From Acidimicrobiia bacterium (GTDB lineage: Bacteria > Actinomycetota > Acidimicrobiia > Spongiisociales > UBA5794), in the NCBI GenBank assembly GCA_013003515.1, contig JABDIW010000038.1:1-16614 (forward strand): a DNA stretch of 16,614 nucleotides, read 5' to 3'. Every line of letters begins with the position of its first letter. The first letter of the stretch is position 1. Below are positions 1-6,479 of this stretch, piece after piece. Position numbers and translations under genes: made by a program. The notes beneath the pieces were generated by a model. The model was not told the DNA's origin. It was given only the letters and a program-made list of their open reading frames with translations, and did no database searches.

Positions 1-137
1 AGGTGGCTCGCAAGGCGATCGGGGTCGTCATCGAGGGAGTGCTCGAGTATCGAGACGGAGTCACCAACTTCGTCGCCCATCGGTTCGTCGAGTGGCCGAT
101 GACCCCCGGGGGATGGAGATCGCGCGATTTCAGGTGA
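1..137 (+). CDS. dnaE2: Error-prone DNA polymerase DnaE2 (ImuC), C-terminal end only
   Basis: Only the last 44 codons are present, read in the frame beginning at base 3 and ending with TGA at 135-137. The peptide has the pattern of the C-terminal OB-like tail of DnaE2: a hydrophobic 'GVVIEGVLEYRDGVTNFVAH' strand pair, a short linker and the terminal residues SRDFR, which closely resemble the usual SRDFH/GRDFH end of DnaE2 proteins. The family is the alpha-subunit-like polymerase of the ImuA/ImuB/DnaE2 damage-tolerance mutasome. The catalytic PHP and palm domains would lie left of the window and cannot be checked. Its last 8 bases overlap the end of the convergent DivIVA-domain gene. The call rests on a short tail; a DnaE1-type C-terminus is less likely because of the SRDFR ending. 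Confidence 0.65.
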   Translation, partial: VARKAIGVVIEGVLEYRDGVTNFVAHRFVEWPMTPGGWRSRDFR

Positions 138-798
138 TGGGCTCGGGGTCGAGTGCGACCACCCGGGTGGCGTCGTCTGCCAGGACCTTGCCCACCTCGG
201 GGTTGGTGCCTCGCCCGTGCTCCAGCATGGAGATCACGGTCCGCTGCAGCTCGCGGAGGCTGCGTATCAACGTTTCGTGGTCACTGTGAGCCTGCGTGAC
301 GACACCTTCGGCTTCGGTCTTCGCCTGTGCGAGCAGCCGGAGTGCCTCGTGGCGGGCGTCCGTCACCGTGACGTCGGCCTTGCGGTGGGCGCTCTCGAGG
401 AGGGCGGCCGCCTCTTCTCTCGCTTTGGAGACTTCCTTGCGGGCGCCGTCGAGGATGGCGTCGGCCTCCACCCATGCCTTGTCGAGTGTCTCCTGCGGCT
501 GTTCCGTCATCGTTGCCGCTTGCTCCTGCGCCTCGGCGATGATCGCCTCGGCCCGGGAGCGCGCATTTTCGAGCATCGAGGCCTTGGTGTCGGCCAGTTC
601 CAGGAAAGCTGATTCGACGGAGATCTGAGCCTGCCCGGCCGTCTCGATCTGCCGCTGCAGGGTGTTGGCCCGGACCGTCGCTTCCTTGGCCTGAGCGCGC
701 AGATCGTTCAACGCGCCTTCGAGAGCGGTGAGATGGGCGTCAACGGTGTCGGGGTCGTAACCCCTGCGGACGTATTCGAACGATGGCCGGTTCGGCAT
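130..798 (-). CDS. DivIVA-domain coiled-coil protein
   Basis: A 222-residue acidic, alanine- and glutamate-rich protein. Residues 5-30 (FEYVRRGYDPDTVDAHLTAL) match the DivIVA N-terminal signature, in which a short segment precedes a hydrophobic coiled coil. Residues about 20-205 are almost continuously heptad-like, and there is no membrane segment or signal peptide. In Actinobacteria, DivIVA/Wag31 relatives mark curved membrane and poles and recruit growth or division factors. This one is shorter and more degenerate than Wag31, so it is better seen as a DivIVA-like paralogue, possibly a cytoskeletal or scaffold protein. The ATG at 796-798 has a good ribosome-binding site (ACAGGAG, nine bases before the start). 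Its own promoter lies just downstream of sixA. Confidence 0.75.
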   Translation of the reverse strand: MPNRPSFEYVRRGYDPDTVDAHLTALEGALNDLRAQAKEATVRANTLQRQIETAGQAQISVESAFLELADTKASMLENARSRAEAIIAEAQEQAATMTEQPQETLDKAWVEADAILDGARKEVSKAREEAAALLESAHRKADVTVTDARHEALRLLAQAKTEAEGVVTQAHSDHETLIRSLRELQRTVISMLEHGRGTNPEVGKVLADDATRVVALDPEPIT

Positions 799-848
799 CG
801 CGGTTGGCTCCTGTTTTCCAGCCTTCCGCTCGCCGCACGCCCACCAGG

Positions 849-878
849 AGTGTATCAGTGACTACCCCGAGTAGTCAA
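849..878 (-). promoter_or_regulatory. Sigma-70-like promoter with extended -10 for the DivIVA-like gene
   Basis: Read on the minus strand, TTGACT (873-878) is followed by an 18-base spacer and TACACT (849-854). The -10 is preceded by TG one base upstream (TGATACACT), giving an extended -10. Transcription would begin near 842 and leave a leader of about 43 bases carrying the AGGAG ribosome-binding site. This is the best-matching promoter in the window. Its -35 and spacer are embedded in inverted repeats, which suggests repression or activation by a dimeric regulator. Confidence 0.6.
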
Positions 879-893
879 GTAGTGACTAGTCAC
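859..893. repeat. Cluster of TGACTA/TAGTCA inverted repeats, putative operator
   Basis: Two palindromic elements lie side by side. The first is TGACTAC (859-865), five bases, GTAGTCA (871-877). The second is the perfect 12-base palindrome GTGACTAGTCAC (882-893). Together they contain four copies of the hexamer TAGTCA in alternating orientation within 35 bases. They overlap the -35 and spacer of the DivIVA-like promoter and also the TGA stop of sixA (890-892). No T-run follows in either direction, so an intrinsic terminator is unlikely. The regulator is unknown. Confidence 0.55.
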
Positions 894-1399
894 CGCACCT
901 CGATGTCATGATCGGTGAACATCCGGGGCTGGAGAACCCATCCGATGGTGGCCTCGGCGTCGGAGACGTCGTCCCAGGCATCGATGGCCAGGTCGAGACC
1001 GACGACGGTGCCGGTCTTGATCTGAACGATGCCGCCGGTCAAGCGAAAGATGAGGTCGCCGCATGTCGGTTGATGGCCGACGATCAGCAGGCGACCGACA
1101 TCATCGGTCGCTGTGGAGGCCACGGCCAGTGTCTCGCCGGGTCCGGACAGATAGAGACGCTCCGTCTCCTCGATCCGACACGACCAGCCCCCGGATTCGG
1201 CGGCGAGCATCGCCGTGTCCCGGGCCCGGGTTGCTGTCGAGGTGATGACCAGGTCGGGCTGTTCATCGGCGCGGGACAGGACGACCCCCATGGCCTTGGC
1301 GGCCGTCTTCCCCCGGTCCGACAGGGGACGGCCATGGTCGCCGGCCGTCGCCGACGTCCAATCGGACTTGCCGTGCCGCATCACGATGAGTCGTTTCAT
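890..1399 (-). CDS. sixA: SixA-type phosphohistidine phosphatase
   Basis: A 169-residue histidine-phosphatase-superfamily protein. The catalytic RHGKS motif is at residues 8-12 (His9 would be the phospho-acceptor), TRARDT at 57-62 supplies the second arginine, and GHQP at 108-111 gives the second histidine. The length and short cap are typical of SixA, which removes phosphate from histidine in phosphotransfer domains; cytosolic. SixA-like enzymes also include phosphatases acting on small molecules, so the substrate is not certain. The ATG at 1397-1399 lies seven bases after a TATCGT hexamer and has no ribosome-binding site, suggesting a leaderless transcript. It is divergent from the GNAT gene with only 38 bases between them. 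Confidence 0.85.
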   Translation of the reverse strand: MKRLIVMRHGKSDWTSATAGDHGRPLSDRGKTAAKAMGVVLSRADEQPDLVITSTATRARDTAMLAAESGGWSCRIEETERLYLSGPGETLAVASTATDDVGRLLIVGHQPTCGDLIFRLTGGIVQIKTGTVVGLDLAIDAWDDVSDAEATIGWVLQPRMFTDHDIEVR

Positions 1400-1406
1400 C
1401 GCAGAG

Positions 1407-1412
1407 ACGATA
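1407..1412 (-). promoter_or_regulatory. Leaderless -10 element for sixA
   Basis: TATCGT on the minus strand ends seven bases before the ATG, placing the predicted transcription start at or next to the start codon. No convincing -35 is seen. It faces the -10 of the divergent GNAT gene within a 38-base intergenic region. Confidence 0.45.
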
Positions 1413-1425
1413 CCCGTGCACCCGG

Positions 1426-1431
1426 TACGCT
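1426..1431 (+). promoter_or_regulatory. Leaderless -10 element for the GNAT gene
   Basis: TACGCT ends six bases before the GTG start at 1438, and there is no purine-rich ribosome-binding site in the gap. The spacing repeats at several other starts in this window. A -35 for this promoter would overlap the -10 of sixA, so the two promoters may compete. Confidence 0.45.
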
Positions 1432-1437
1432 CGGGGT

Positions 1438-1851
1438 GTGATCGAGTTTCGCACCGACCTTGCCGGATTGAGCGCCGATCAGCTGGAGGGCCCGTTCTTC
1501 GTCGGCTGGCTCAATCCTCCCGATGCTGCCACCCACCTGGAGCTCCTCGAGGGGTCGGACCACGTGGTGCTGGCCGTAGACCACGAGAGTGGACAGGTCG
1601 TGGGGTATATCACCGCCATCAGCGACGGTGTCCTGACGGCGTTCATCCCGCAGCTCGAGGTGGTTCCGGACTACCAACGTCGCGGCATCGGCACCGAGCT
1701 GGTGCAGCGGCTCCTCGAGGACATCGGTGAGCTGTATGCAGTGGACGCCGTCATCGACGCTGATGTGGAGCCGTTCTATCGCCACCTCGGCATGTCTCCA
1801 GCTCGGGCTGTGATGCGCCGCGACTACGAGCGCCAGTCGGGTCGCCGCTGA
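1438..1851 (+). CDS. GNAT-family N-acetyltransferase
   Basis: A 137-residue protein of single GNAT-domain size. The acetyl-CoA binding loop is seen as VVPDYQRRGIGTELV (residues 75-89; the Q-R-R-G-I-G core at 80-85), preceded by the beta-4 strand LTAFIPQLEV and followed by a C-terminal FYRHLGM segment typical of GNAT proteins. It would transfer an acetyl group from acetyl-CoA to an amine; the substrate cannot be deduced. The start is GTG at 1438, chosen because the TACGCT -10 sits six bases upstream and the N-terminal strand begins directly after. The TGA stop is one base from the stop of the convergent YhhN-like gene (TGACTCA). Confidence 0.85.
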   Translation: MIEFRTDLAGLSADQLEGPFFVGWLNPPDAATHLELLEGSDHVVLAVDHESGQVVGYITAISDGVLTAFIPQLEVVPDYQRRGIGTELVQRLLEDIGELYAVDAVIDADVEPFYRHLGMSPARAVMRRDYERQSGRR

Positions 1852-1852
1852 C

Positions 1853-2509
1853 TCAGCCGCCGGCAGCGATGGCGAGGAGGACCTGACCGGCGTAGTACAG
1901 CGGCAGACCTACCAATCGGTTCTCCCATCCCGGGCTGATGAAGCGATCGCGGGCGACGGCGATGTCCGACAGATAGAACAACACGGCACCGGTCAGGATG
2001 CGGGCGTCCCAATCGACGCCGACGGTCCCACCCGCGGCCAGCACCATCACCGAAATGACGACCATGTAGGCGGCGACCGGCCACACCAAGGGGGTGTCGA
2101 CCCGGGGGAGTATCCACCGTCCGGCGACGACTCCGACGACCAGGACGGCGATCACGGTGATCACCAGCACCGGTGAGCTGCTGGACGGCGACTGGACCCA
2201 GCCTTCTCCTGCGGGCCGGACCACGAAGGCGACCACGTAGGCCAGGTGAGCAGTCAGAAAGAACGTCAGACCCAGAGCGAAGGGGCCCCGGCCGCCGCCG
2301 AGCAGTGAGACGTCGCCGAGCCAGGACAGCGCCAGCCCGATGATGATCCAGGTGCCGAACGTCGTGTCCGCAGCACCGTTGACCGCCGCAACAGCGACGA
2401 AGCATGAAGAGGCGACGATCTTGGCAGGGATCCGGGCACGACCGTGGTGGCGTTCCGCCATGACCAGCGCCACGACCGCAAGTCCACAACCGACGACGAG
2501 GGCGATCAC
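1853..2509 (-). CDS. YhhN/TMEM86-family (lysoplasmalogenase-like) membrane protein
   Basis: A 218-residue, highly hydrophobic protein with about seven or eight membrane segments. Recognisable YhhN features are the WLGDVSLL motif followed by a glycine-rich turn and FALGLTFFLTAHLAYVVAF, and a C-terminal YLSDIAVARDRF segment with conserved polar residues inside helices. Family members TMEM86A/B hydrolyse the vinyl-ether bond of lysoplasmalogens; bacterial members are mostly uncharacterised. I chose the GTG at 2507-2509 because it overlaps the TGA of the upstream gene as GTGA, the coupling seen elsewhere here; a TTG at 2531-2533 would add eight residues. Likely expressed as one operon with the glycolipid-binding-like gene. 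Confidence 0.8.
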   Translation of the reverse strand: MIALVVGCGLAVVALVMAERHHGRARIPAKIVASSCFVAVAAVNGAADTTFGTWIIIGLALSWLGDVSLLGGGRGPFALGLTFFLTAHLAYVVAFVVRPAGEGWVQSPSSSSPVLVITVIAVLVVGVVAGRWILPRVDTPLVWPVAAYMVVISVMVLAAGGTVGVDWDARILTGAVLFYLSDIAVARDRFISPGWENRLVGLPLYYAGQVLLAIAAGG

Positions 2510-3051
2510 CGGCTGCCGCCGAGGAGCACCCAACGTGGGTCGAGGTACCAGTTGGCGCCAACCATCTCCAGCTCGTCGGATCGGCTGTCGGACTCGACGA
2601 GGTAGCGGGTCTCGTCGACCCTGCTGTACCGCCTGGTCTGGCGGGTGATGTCGTGGTCGGGGAAGTCGACGTGGACAACGGTGAGGTCTGCCGCATCACC
2701 GATGTCCAGAGCGAGGCGTCGTATCGGGACGGTCAATGAGGCCGGGGTCCAACCCAGCTCGATGTCGGTTGCGCCGAAGAGACCGAGAACCGGCTGGTCT
2801 CCCGCAGACCACGCTCCGGCGCCGTCGGCGCTGAGGGCCAGGCTGCGATCGGTCCCTGGACCTTGAACGGTGACCCCCACGGTCGTGGTGGCTCCGGCCT
2901 CGTCGGTGATGACCGTCCAGCGCAACTCGAACGGCTCGTCCTCGACAACGGTGAGAGTGGTGCCGGCGAGCCGGTGACCGGTCGCCACCTCCGTCCACGC
3001 CGCTCGCTCCATCGTCGACCCATCGGCACTCGTCCAGGCGATCGCGCTCAT
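2506..3051 (-). CDS. Putative glycolipid-binding domain protein
   Basis: A 181-residue soluble protein without signal peptide. The C-terminal half matches the putative glycolipid-binding family (PA1994-like): a DIELGWTPASLTVPIRRL segment, where the family usually has DVDL..TP.TNTLPIRRL, then a D-I-T-R-Q-x-x-R-Y-S-R-V strand and a C-terminal SDELEMVGANWYLDPRWVLL. The family's fold resembles LolA/LolB lipoprotein carriers, but its biological ligand is not established. The start is the ATG at 3049-3051, seven bases after a TAGCGT hexamer; an upstream in-frame extension to 3183 is arginine-rich and overlaps the divergent gene, so it was discarded. It is coupled by a 4-base GTGA overlap to the YhhN-like membrane protein, suggesting a shared lipid-related role. 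Confidence 0.75.
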   Translation of the reverse strand: MSAIAWTSADGSTMERAAWTEVATGHRLAGTTLTVVEDEPFELRWTVITDEAGATTTVGVTVQGPGTDRSLALSADGAGAWSAGDQPVLGLFGATDIELGWTPASLTVPIRRLALDIGDAADLTVVHVDFPDHDITRQTRRYSRVDETRYLVESDSRSDELEMVGANWYLDPRWVLLGGSR

Positions 3052-3058
3052 CTCCGAC

Positions 3059-3064
3059 ACGCTA
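3059..3064 (-). promoter_or_regulatory. Leaderless -10 element for the glycolipid-binding-like gene
   Basis: TAGCGT on the minus strand ends seven bases before the ATG at 3051. There is no ribosome-binding site in the gap (GTCGGAG could be a weak one but it abuts the start). This element decides the choice of the downstream ATG over the longer reading frame. Confidence 0.45.
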
Positions 3065-3105
3065 GGGCGCTTCGGTTTTGGCCGTGTCCTGCCGATATCC
3101 CCCCC

Positions 3106-3681
3106 ATGGCGATTCCAGCGGTTCTCCTCTCTGGTGCAGTTGACGTCGAAGGCGACGACAGACGCACCGTCGCTCTCATGCATGCCGGCGCCGTGCTTCC
3201 GTTCCTGGCATTCCTGGTCGCGGTCGTGGTGATGTCCGGTTGGCCCCAGTACTCCTCAGGCGACGGGATGGATGGTGCGGGTGGTGCTGTCGCCGCCTGG
3301 GCCACCACCACGCTGGTTGCCGGGTTCCTGATGCTGGCGTTTCCAGGCTTCATGTGGTTCCGTCACCGCTCGCACCGGGTGCTCGACGATCAAGCGAGGA
3401 TGATCCTCGACTACAACCTGACGATTCTGATGTTCTTCTCGATCGGCTGGGCAGGCGAGATGCTGACGGCAGCAGGGCCGTTCGCAGATCTGGTTCGGGC
3501 GTATGCCCGCATCGGTGGCGTCGTGCTCACCTGGACGTGGGTGGCGCTGGCGCTGGTCGGGGCCGCCTTCGTCGTGTTGGCCGGGCGGTTCTCGTACCCC
3601 GCGTTCCTGGCATGGCCCTTCACCAGACGAGTCAGCCGTCGAGGCCCCTCTTCACCAGCTTCAGCATTCGTCTCCGAATGA
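3106..3681 (+). CDS. Multi-pass membrane protein, DUF4870/Tic20-like
   Basis: A 191-residue integral membrane protein with about four hydrophobic helices (roughly residues 24-44, 64-84, 104-124, 138-160). The order 'LMHAGAVLPFL' helix, a charged HRSHRVLDDQARMILDYN loop, a second helix pair and a final YPAFLAWPF resembles the DUF4870 family, in which the loop normally reads as a basic stretch followed by A-x-N-F. Function of that family is unknown. The ATG at 3106 was chosen because the longer in-frame extension back to 2863 is antisense to the glycolipid-binding-like gene and has shadow-ORF composition. GATATC lies six bases before the ATG and could serve as a weak -10. The 3' end overlaps the convergent SRPBCC gene by 50 bases. 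Confidence 0.7.
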   Translation: MAIPAVLLSGAVDVEGDDRRTVALMHAGAVLPFLAFLVAVVVMSGWPQYSSGDGMDGAGGAVAAWATTTLVAGFLMLAFPGFMWFRHRSHRVLDDQARMILDYNLTILMFFSIGWAGEMLTAAGPFADLVRAYARIGGVVLTWTWVALALVGAAFVVLAGRFSYPAFLAWPFTRRVSRRGPSSPASAFVSE

Positions 3682-4144
3682 CCCCGCTGAACGGTCCCAC
3701 CACCCTCCAGTAGCGGCGAAACCGCGTTCGTGCCGAGTCATCCGTGCACACCACCCGGGTTCTGGTGCCGAGGAGTGTTCCGGTGCCGGCCGGTTCGATG
3801 GTGAAGTTCCACGCAGTCTTGGCGTATCCGGGCTCGGCGTACTCGGTGAAGTGGGCGGCGTCGACTTCCACGAGACCGCCCGTCACCGTCCAGAACCGGC
3901 CGATTAGGCCGAAGAGCAGCTCGCCGGGGTCGTTGGCGAGGCGCACGAATCCCAGTTGCTCGAGCCCGGCCCAGGTGGTGGACCGACGGGGAAGCCCGCG
4001 CAATCTGAACAGGGTCCTGACGATGACGTCGTCGGTGAGGTTCACCTCGAGGAGGGCACGGCGAACCGCCGTCGGCGGTGCGTCGATCTCGAGTTCGTGG
4101 CTGTTGGCGAAGTCGTACACCGGGAGGAACTCGTCGATGCGCAT
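3632..4144 (-). CDS. SRPBCC/START-like small-molecule-binding protein
   Basis: A 170-residue soluble protein. The N-terminal FANSHELEIDAPPTAVRRALLEVNL pattern is the first strand plus 'APP..V..AL' helix of SRPBCC (Bet v 1/START-like) proteins. The LFRLRGLP segment and a later NFTIEPAGTGTLLGTRTRVVC strand pair, followed by a C-terminal basic helix (RRYWRVVGPFSGVIRRRML), complete the fold. Such proteins bind hydrophobic ligands in a deep cavity; no catalytic residues can be assigned. The ATG at 4142-4144 lies four bases after the serC stop, so it is almost certainly co-transcribed with serC. A longer frame to 4201 would overlap serC and adds non-conserved residues. Its C-terminal coding region overlaps the convergent membrane protein gene by 50 bases. 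Confidence 0.75.
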   Translation of the reverse strand: MRIDEFLPVYDFANSHELEIDAPPTAVRRALLEVNLTDDVIVRTLFRLRGLPRRSTTWAGLEQLGFVRLANDPGELLFGLIGRFWTVTGGLVEVDAAHFTEYAEPGYAKTAWNFTIEPAGTGTLLGTRTRVVCTDDSARTRFRRYWRVVGPFSGVIRRRMLKLVKRGLDG

Positions 4145-4148
4145 GCCG

Positions 4149-5267
4149 TCAGAGCCGCTCCACCACGTGATCGATGCACTGCGTGAGCCGGGTGACGTCA
4201 TCGGGGTCGATGGCGGGGAAGAGGGCCACCCGCAACTGATTCCGCCCCAGTTTGCGGTAGCTCTCGGTGTCCACGATGCCGTTGGCTCTCAGCACCCCCG
4301 ACACGACGCCCGCCGGGATCGTCTCATCGAGGTCGACGGTGGCGACGGTGGCGCTTCGCGCCGCCGGGTCGCTGACGAAGGGGGAGGCGAAGTCCGACGT
4401 CTCCGCCCATCTGTACACCGTGGACGCCGACGTGGCGCAACGGTCAACTGCCCAGTCGAGGCCGCCGCGCTCATTCATCCACTCGACCTGGTCGACGAAC
4501 AGCGCCAGTGTCGCCAGCGCCGGCGTGTTGTAGGTCTGGTTCTTGCGGGAATTGGTGAGAGCGATCCCGAGGTCGAGGAACGGTGGGATCCATCGCTCAC
4601 CGTTCGTGACCGTTTCGATTCGTTCGATGGCCGCAGGTGAGCAGAGCGCGGCCCACAGACCGCCCTCGGATCCGAAGGCCTTCTGGGGTGAGAAGTAGTA
4701 CACGTCGAATTGGGACGGGTCGACGGGAAGGCCACCCGCCGCCGAGGTCGCATCGACGAGGACCAGGCCGGACGATGCCGGTCGCACGATCTGGTTCATC
4801 ACACCGGTCGATGTCTCGTTGTGGATGAGCGCATAGGCATCCACGTCGTCGTCGGCGACGGGTTGTGCGCTGTGGCCGTAGTCGACGCGGATCACGTCGG
4901 GCTCTTCGAGATGGGGTGAGCCGGACACGGCGGCTGCGAACTTGGAGCTGAACTCGCCGATCACGACGTGCTGTGACTTGCGTGCGATCAGCGAGAACGT
5001 CGCTGCGTCCCAAAACGCTGTCGCCCCGCCGAGACCGACCATCACCTCGTACCCGGGTGGTGCCGAGAACAGATCGCTCAATCCGCGTCTGAGGCGCTCG
5101 ACGAGGCCGATCACGGCGGGCCGGCGGTGACTGGTTCCCAGCAATTCGGTTCCGGTGGCGGCGAGGCGTGCCAGCGCCTCGAGGCGCACCTTGGACGGGC
5201 CGCTGCCGAACCGGCCATCGGCCGGGAGCAGGTCGTCGGGGAGCTGGATATCGGGAAATTCGGTCAT
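4149..5267 (-). CDS. serC: Phosphoserine aminotransferase (actinobacterial type)
   Basis: A 372-residue class V PLP-dependent aminotransferase that converts 3-phosphohydroxypyruvate and glutamate to phosphoserine and 2-oxoglutarate, the second step of serine synthesis; a related reaction serves pyridoxal phosphate synthesis. N-terminal FGSGPSKVR (residues 20-28) is the SerC phosphate-binding start, GTSHRRP (44-50) follows, VDATSAAGGLPVD (171-183) holds the PLP-binding aspartate, and the Schiff-base lysine is Lys196 in YYFSPQKAFGSEGG. The C-terminal YRKLGRNQLRVALFPA segment matches the substrate-binding arginine region. Length fits the mycobacterial type. The ATG at 5265-5267 is preferred over 5288 because the seven extra residues are not conserved. 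It diverges from the class I aminotransferase gene with 27 bases between starts. Confidence 0.92.
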   Translation of the reverse strand: MTEFPDIQLPDDLLPADGRFGSGPSKVRLEALARLAATGTELLGTSHRRPAVIGLVERLRRGLSDLFSAPPGYEVMVGLGGATAFWDAATFSLIARKSQHVVIGEFSSKFAAAVSGSPHLEEPDVIRVDYGHSAQPVADDDVDAYALIHNETSTGVMNQIVRPASSGLVLVDATSAAGGLPVDPSQFDVYYFSPQKAFGSEGGLWAALCSPAAIERIETVTNGERWIPPFLDLGIALTNSRKNQTYNTPALATLALFVDQVEWMNERGGLDWAVDRCATSASTVYRWAETSDFASPFVSDPAARSATVATVDLDETIPAGVVSGVLRANGIVDTESYRKLGRNQLRVALFPAIDPDDVTRLTQCIDHVVERL

Positions 5268-5283
5268 GGTTGTAGGGTGCCGC

Positions 5284-5289
5284 AGCATA
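5284..5289 (-). promoter_or_regulatory. Possible -10 element for serC
   Basis: TATGCT on the minus strand would place transcription start near 5277, about ten bases before the serC ATG. The intergenic region is only 27 bases, so it must hold both divergent promoters; TAGGGT at 5272-5277 on the plus strand is the matching candidate for the aminotransferase gene. No clear -35 is seen for either. Confidence 0.3.
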
Positions 5290-5294
5290 GGAAT

Positions 5295-6479
5295 ATGAAG
5301 CTGTCACGCCGAGTCGAGAACATCACGGAATCCGCCACATTGGCGATCACCGCCAAGGCGAATGCACTGCGCGCGGCCGGCAGCGCCGTGATCGGATTCG
5401 GCGCCGGCGAGCCGGATTTCCCCACCCCTCCCCACATCGTGGAGGCCGCCCAGGCTGCCGCAGCCGACCCACGCAATCACCGCTACACCCCTGCCGGCGG
5501 GCTGCCCGATCTGCGTCAGGCCGTCGCAGACAAGACGAAGCGCGATTCGGGCTACGAGATCGACCCGGCCCAGGTGGTCGTGACCAATGGCGGCAAGCAC
5601 GCCGTCTACGCAACGATGCAGGTTCTCGTCGACGACGGTGACGAGGTGCTGCTGCCCTCTCCGTACTGGGTGACCTATCCGGAGGTCATCAAGCTGGCCG
5701 GCGGGACTCCAGTCGTGGTGCCGACCACCGACGCCTCCGGTTACCGGGTGACGGTCGACCAGCTCGAAGCTGCGGCCACGGAACGCACCAAGCTGCTCGT
5801 CTTCGTTTCGCCATCGAATCCCACCGGAGCCGTCTATCCCCCCGAGGAGGTGGCCGCGATCGGCCGCTGGGCGGCGGATCGCGGAATCTGGGTGATGACC
5901 GACGAGATCTACGAGCACCTCGTCTATGGCGACGCCGTGCATGCGTCGATGCCGGTGGTCGCGCCCGAGCTGGAGCGCTGCGTGGTCGTCAACGGTGTCG
6001 CCAAGACCTACGCAATGACGGGTTGGCGTGTGGGCTGGATGATCGGTCCGTCGGAGGTCGCCAAGGCGGCGATCCGGCTGCAGTCTCATGCCACGTCGAA
6101 CGTCGCCAACGTCTCCCAGCGGGCGGCGCTTGCCGCGGTGACCGGCTCTCTTGCCGATGTCGACAGGATGCGCGCCGCGTTCGACCGGCGCCGTCGCACC
6201 ATGGTCGAAATGCTGCAGTCCATTCCTGGCGTGACATGTCCCGAGCCCGAAGGCGCCTTCTACGCATTCCCCAACCTCGCCGGGCTCCTCGATCGCGATC
6301 TGCAGGGTCGCAGCGCGGCGACGACGCTGGAGCTGGCCGACCTCCTGCTCGACGAGGTTGCCGTGGCGGTGGTTCCCGGGGAAGCCTTCGGTGCACCTGG
6401 CTACGCCAGGCTGAGCTTTGCGCTGGGTGACGACGACCTGGTGGAGGGCTTGAGCCGGATCAGGGACCTGGCGGGCTGA
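5295..6479 (+). CDS. aspC: Class I pyridoxal-phosphate aminotransferase (aspartate aminotransferase type)
   Basis: A 394-residue fold-type I aminotransferase of the prokaryotic aspartate aminotransferase (I-gamma) group. Visible markers are GAGEPDFPTP near residue 35, SPSNPTG (PLP-phosphate and substrate binding), TDEIYEHLVY (the PLP aspartate and tyrosine), the catalytic Lys237 in NGVAKTYAMTGWRVGW, and the C-terminal YARLSFALGDDDL with the carboxylate-binding arginine. It would interconvert aspartate/oxaloacetate or a related amino acid with glutamate/2-oxoglutarate in the cytosol; alanine or prephenate specificity cannot be excluded. The ATG at 5295 begins the conserved N-terminus (KLSRRVENITESATL); an upstream extension is antisense to serC. 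Its last 20 bases overlap the convergent AroQ-hydrolase gene. Confidence 0.88.
   Translation: MKLSRRVENITESATLAITAKANALRAAGSAVIGFGAGEPDFPTPPHIVEAAQAAAADPRNHRYTPAGGLPDLRQAVADKTKRDSGYEIDPAQVVVTNGGKHAVYATMQVLVDDGDEVLLPSPYWVTYPEVIKLAGGTPVVVPTTDASGYRVTVDQLEAAATERTKLLVFVSPSNPTGAVYPPEEVAAIGRWAADRGIWVMTDEIYEHLVYGDAVHASMPVVAPELERCVVVNGVAKTYAMTGWRVGWMIGPSEVAKAAIRLQSHATSNVANVSQRAALAAVTGSLADVDRMRAAFDRRRRTMVEMLQSIPGVTCPEPEGAFYAFPNLAGLLDRDLQGRSAATTLELADLLLDEVAVAVVPGEAFGAPGYARLSFALGDDDLVEGLSRIRDLAG

Noticed and set aside
859..893. Intrinsic terminator after sixA
   Set aside because: The hairpins are not followed by a T-run in the transcribed direction, and a good promoter lies inside the repeats.
2863..3105. 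81-codon upstream extension of the DUF4870-like membrane protein
   Set aside because: It is antisense to the glycolipid-binding-like gene, has shadow composition and would put a soluble arginine-rich tail before the first membrane helix.
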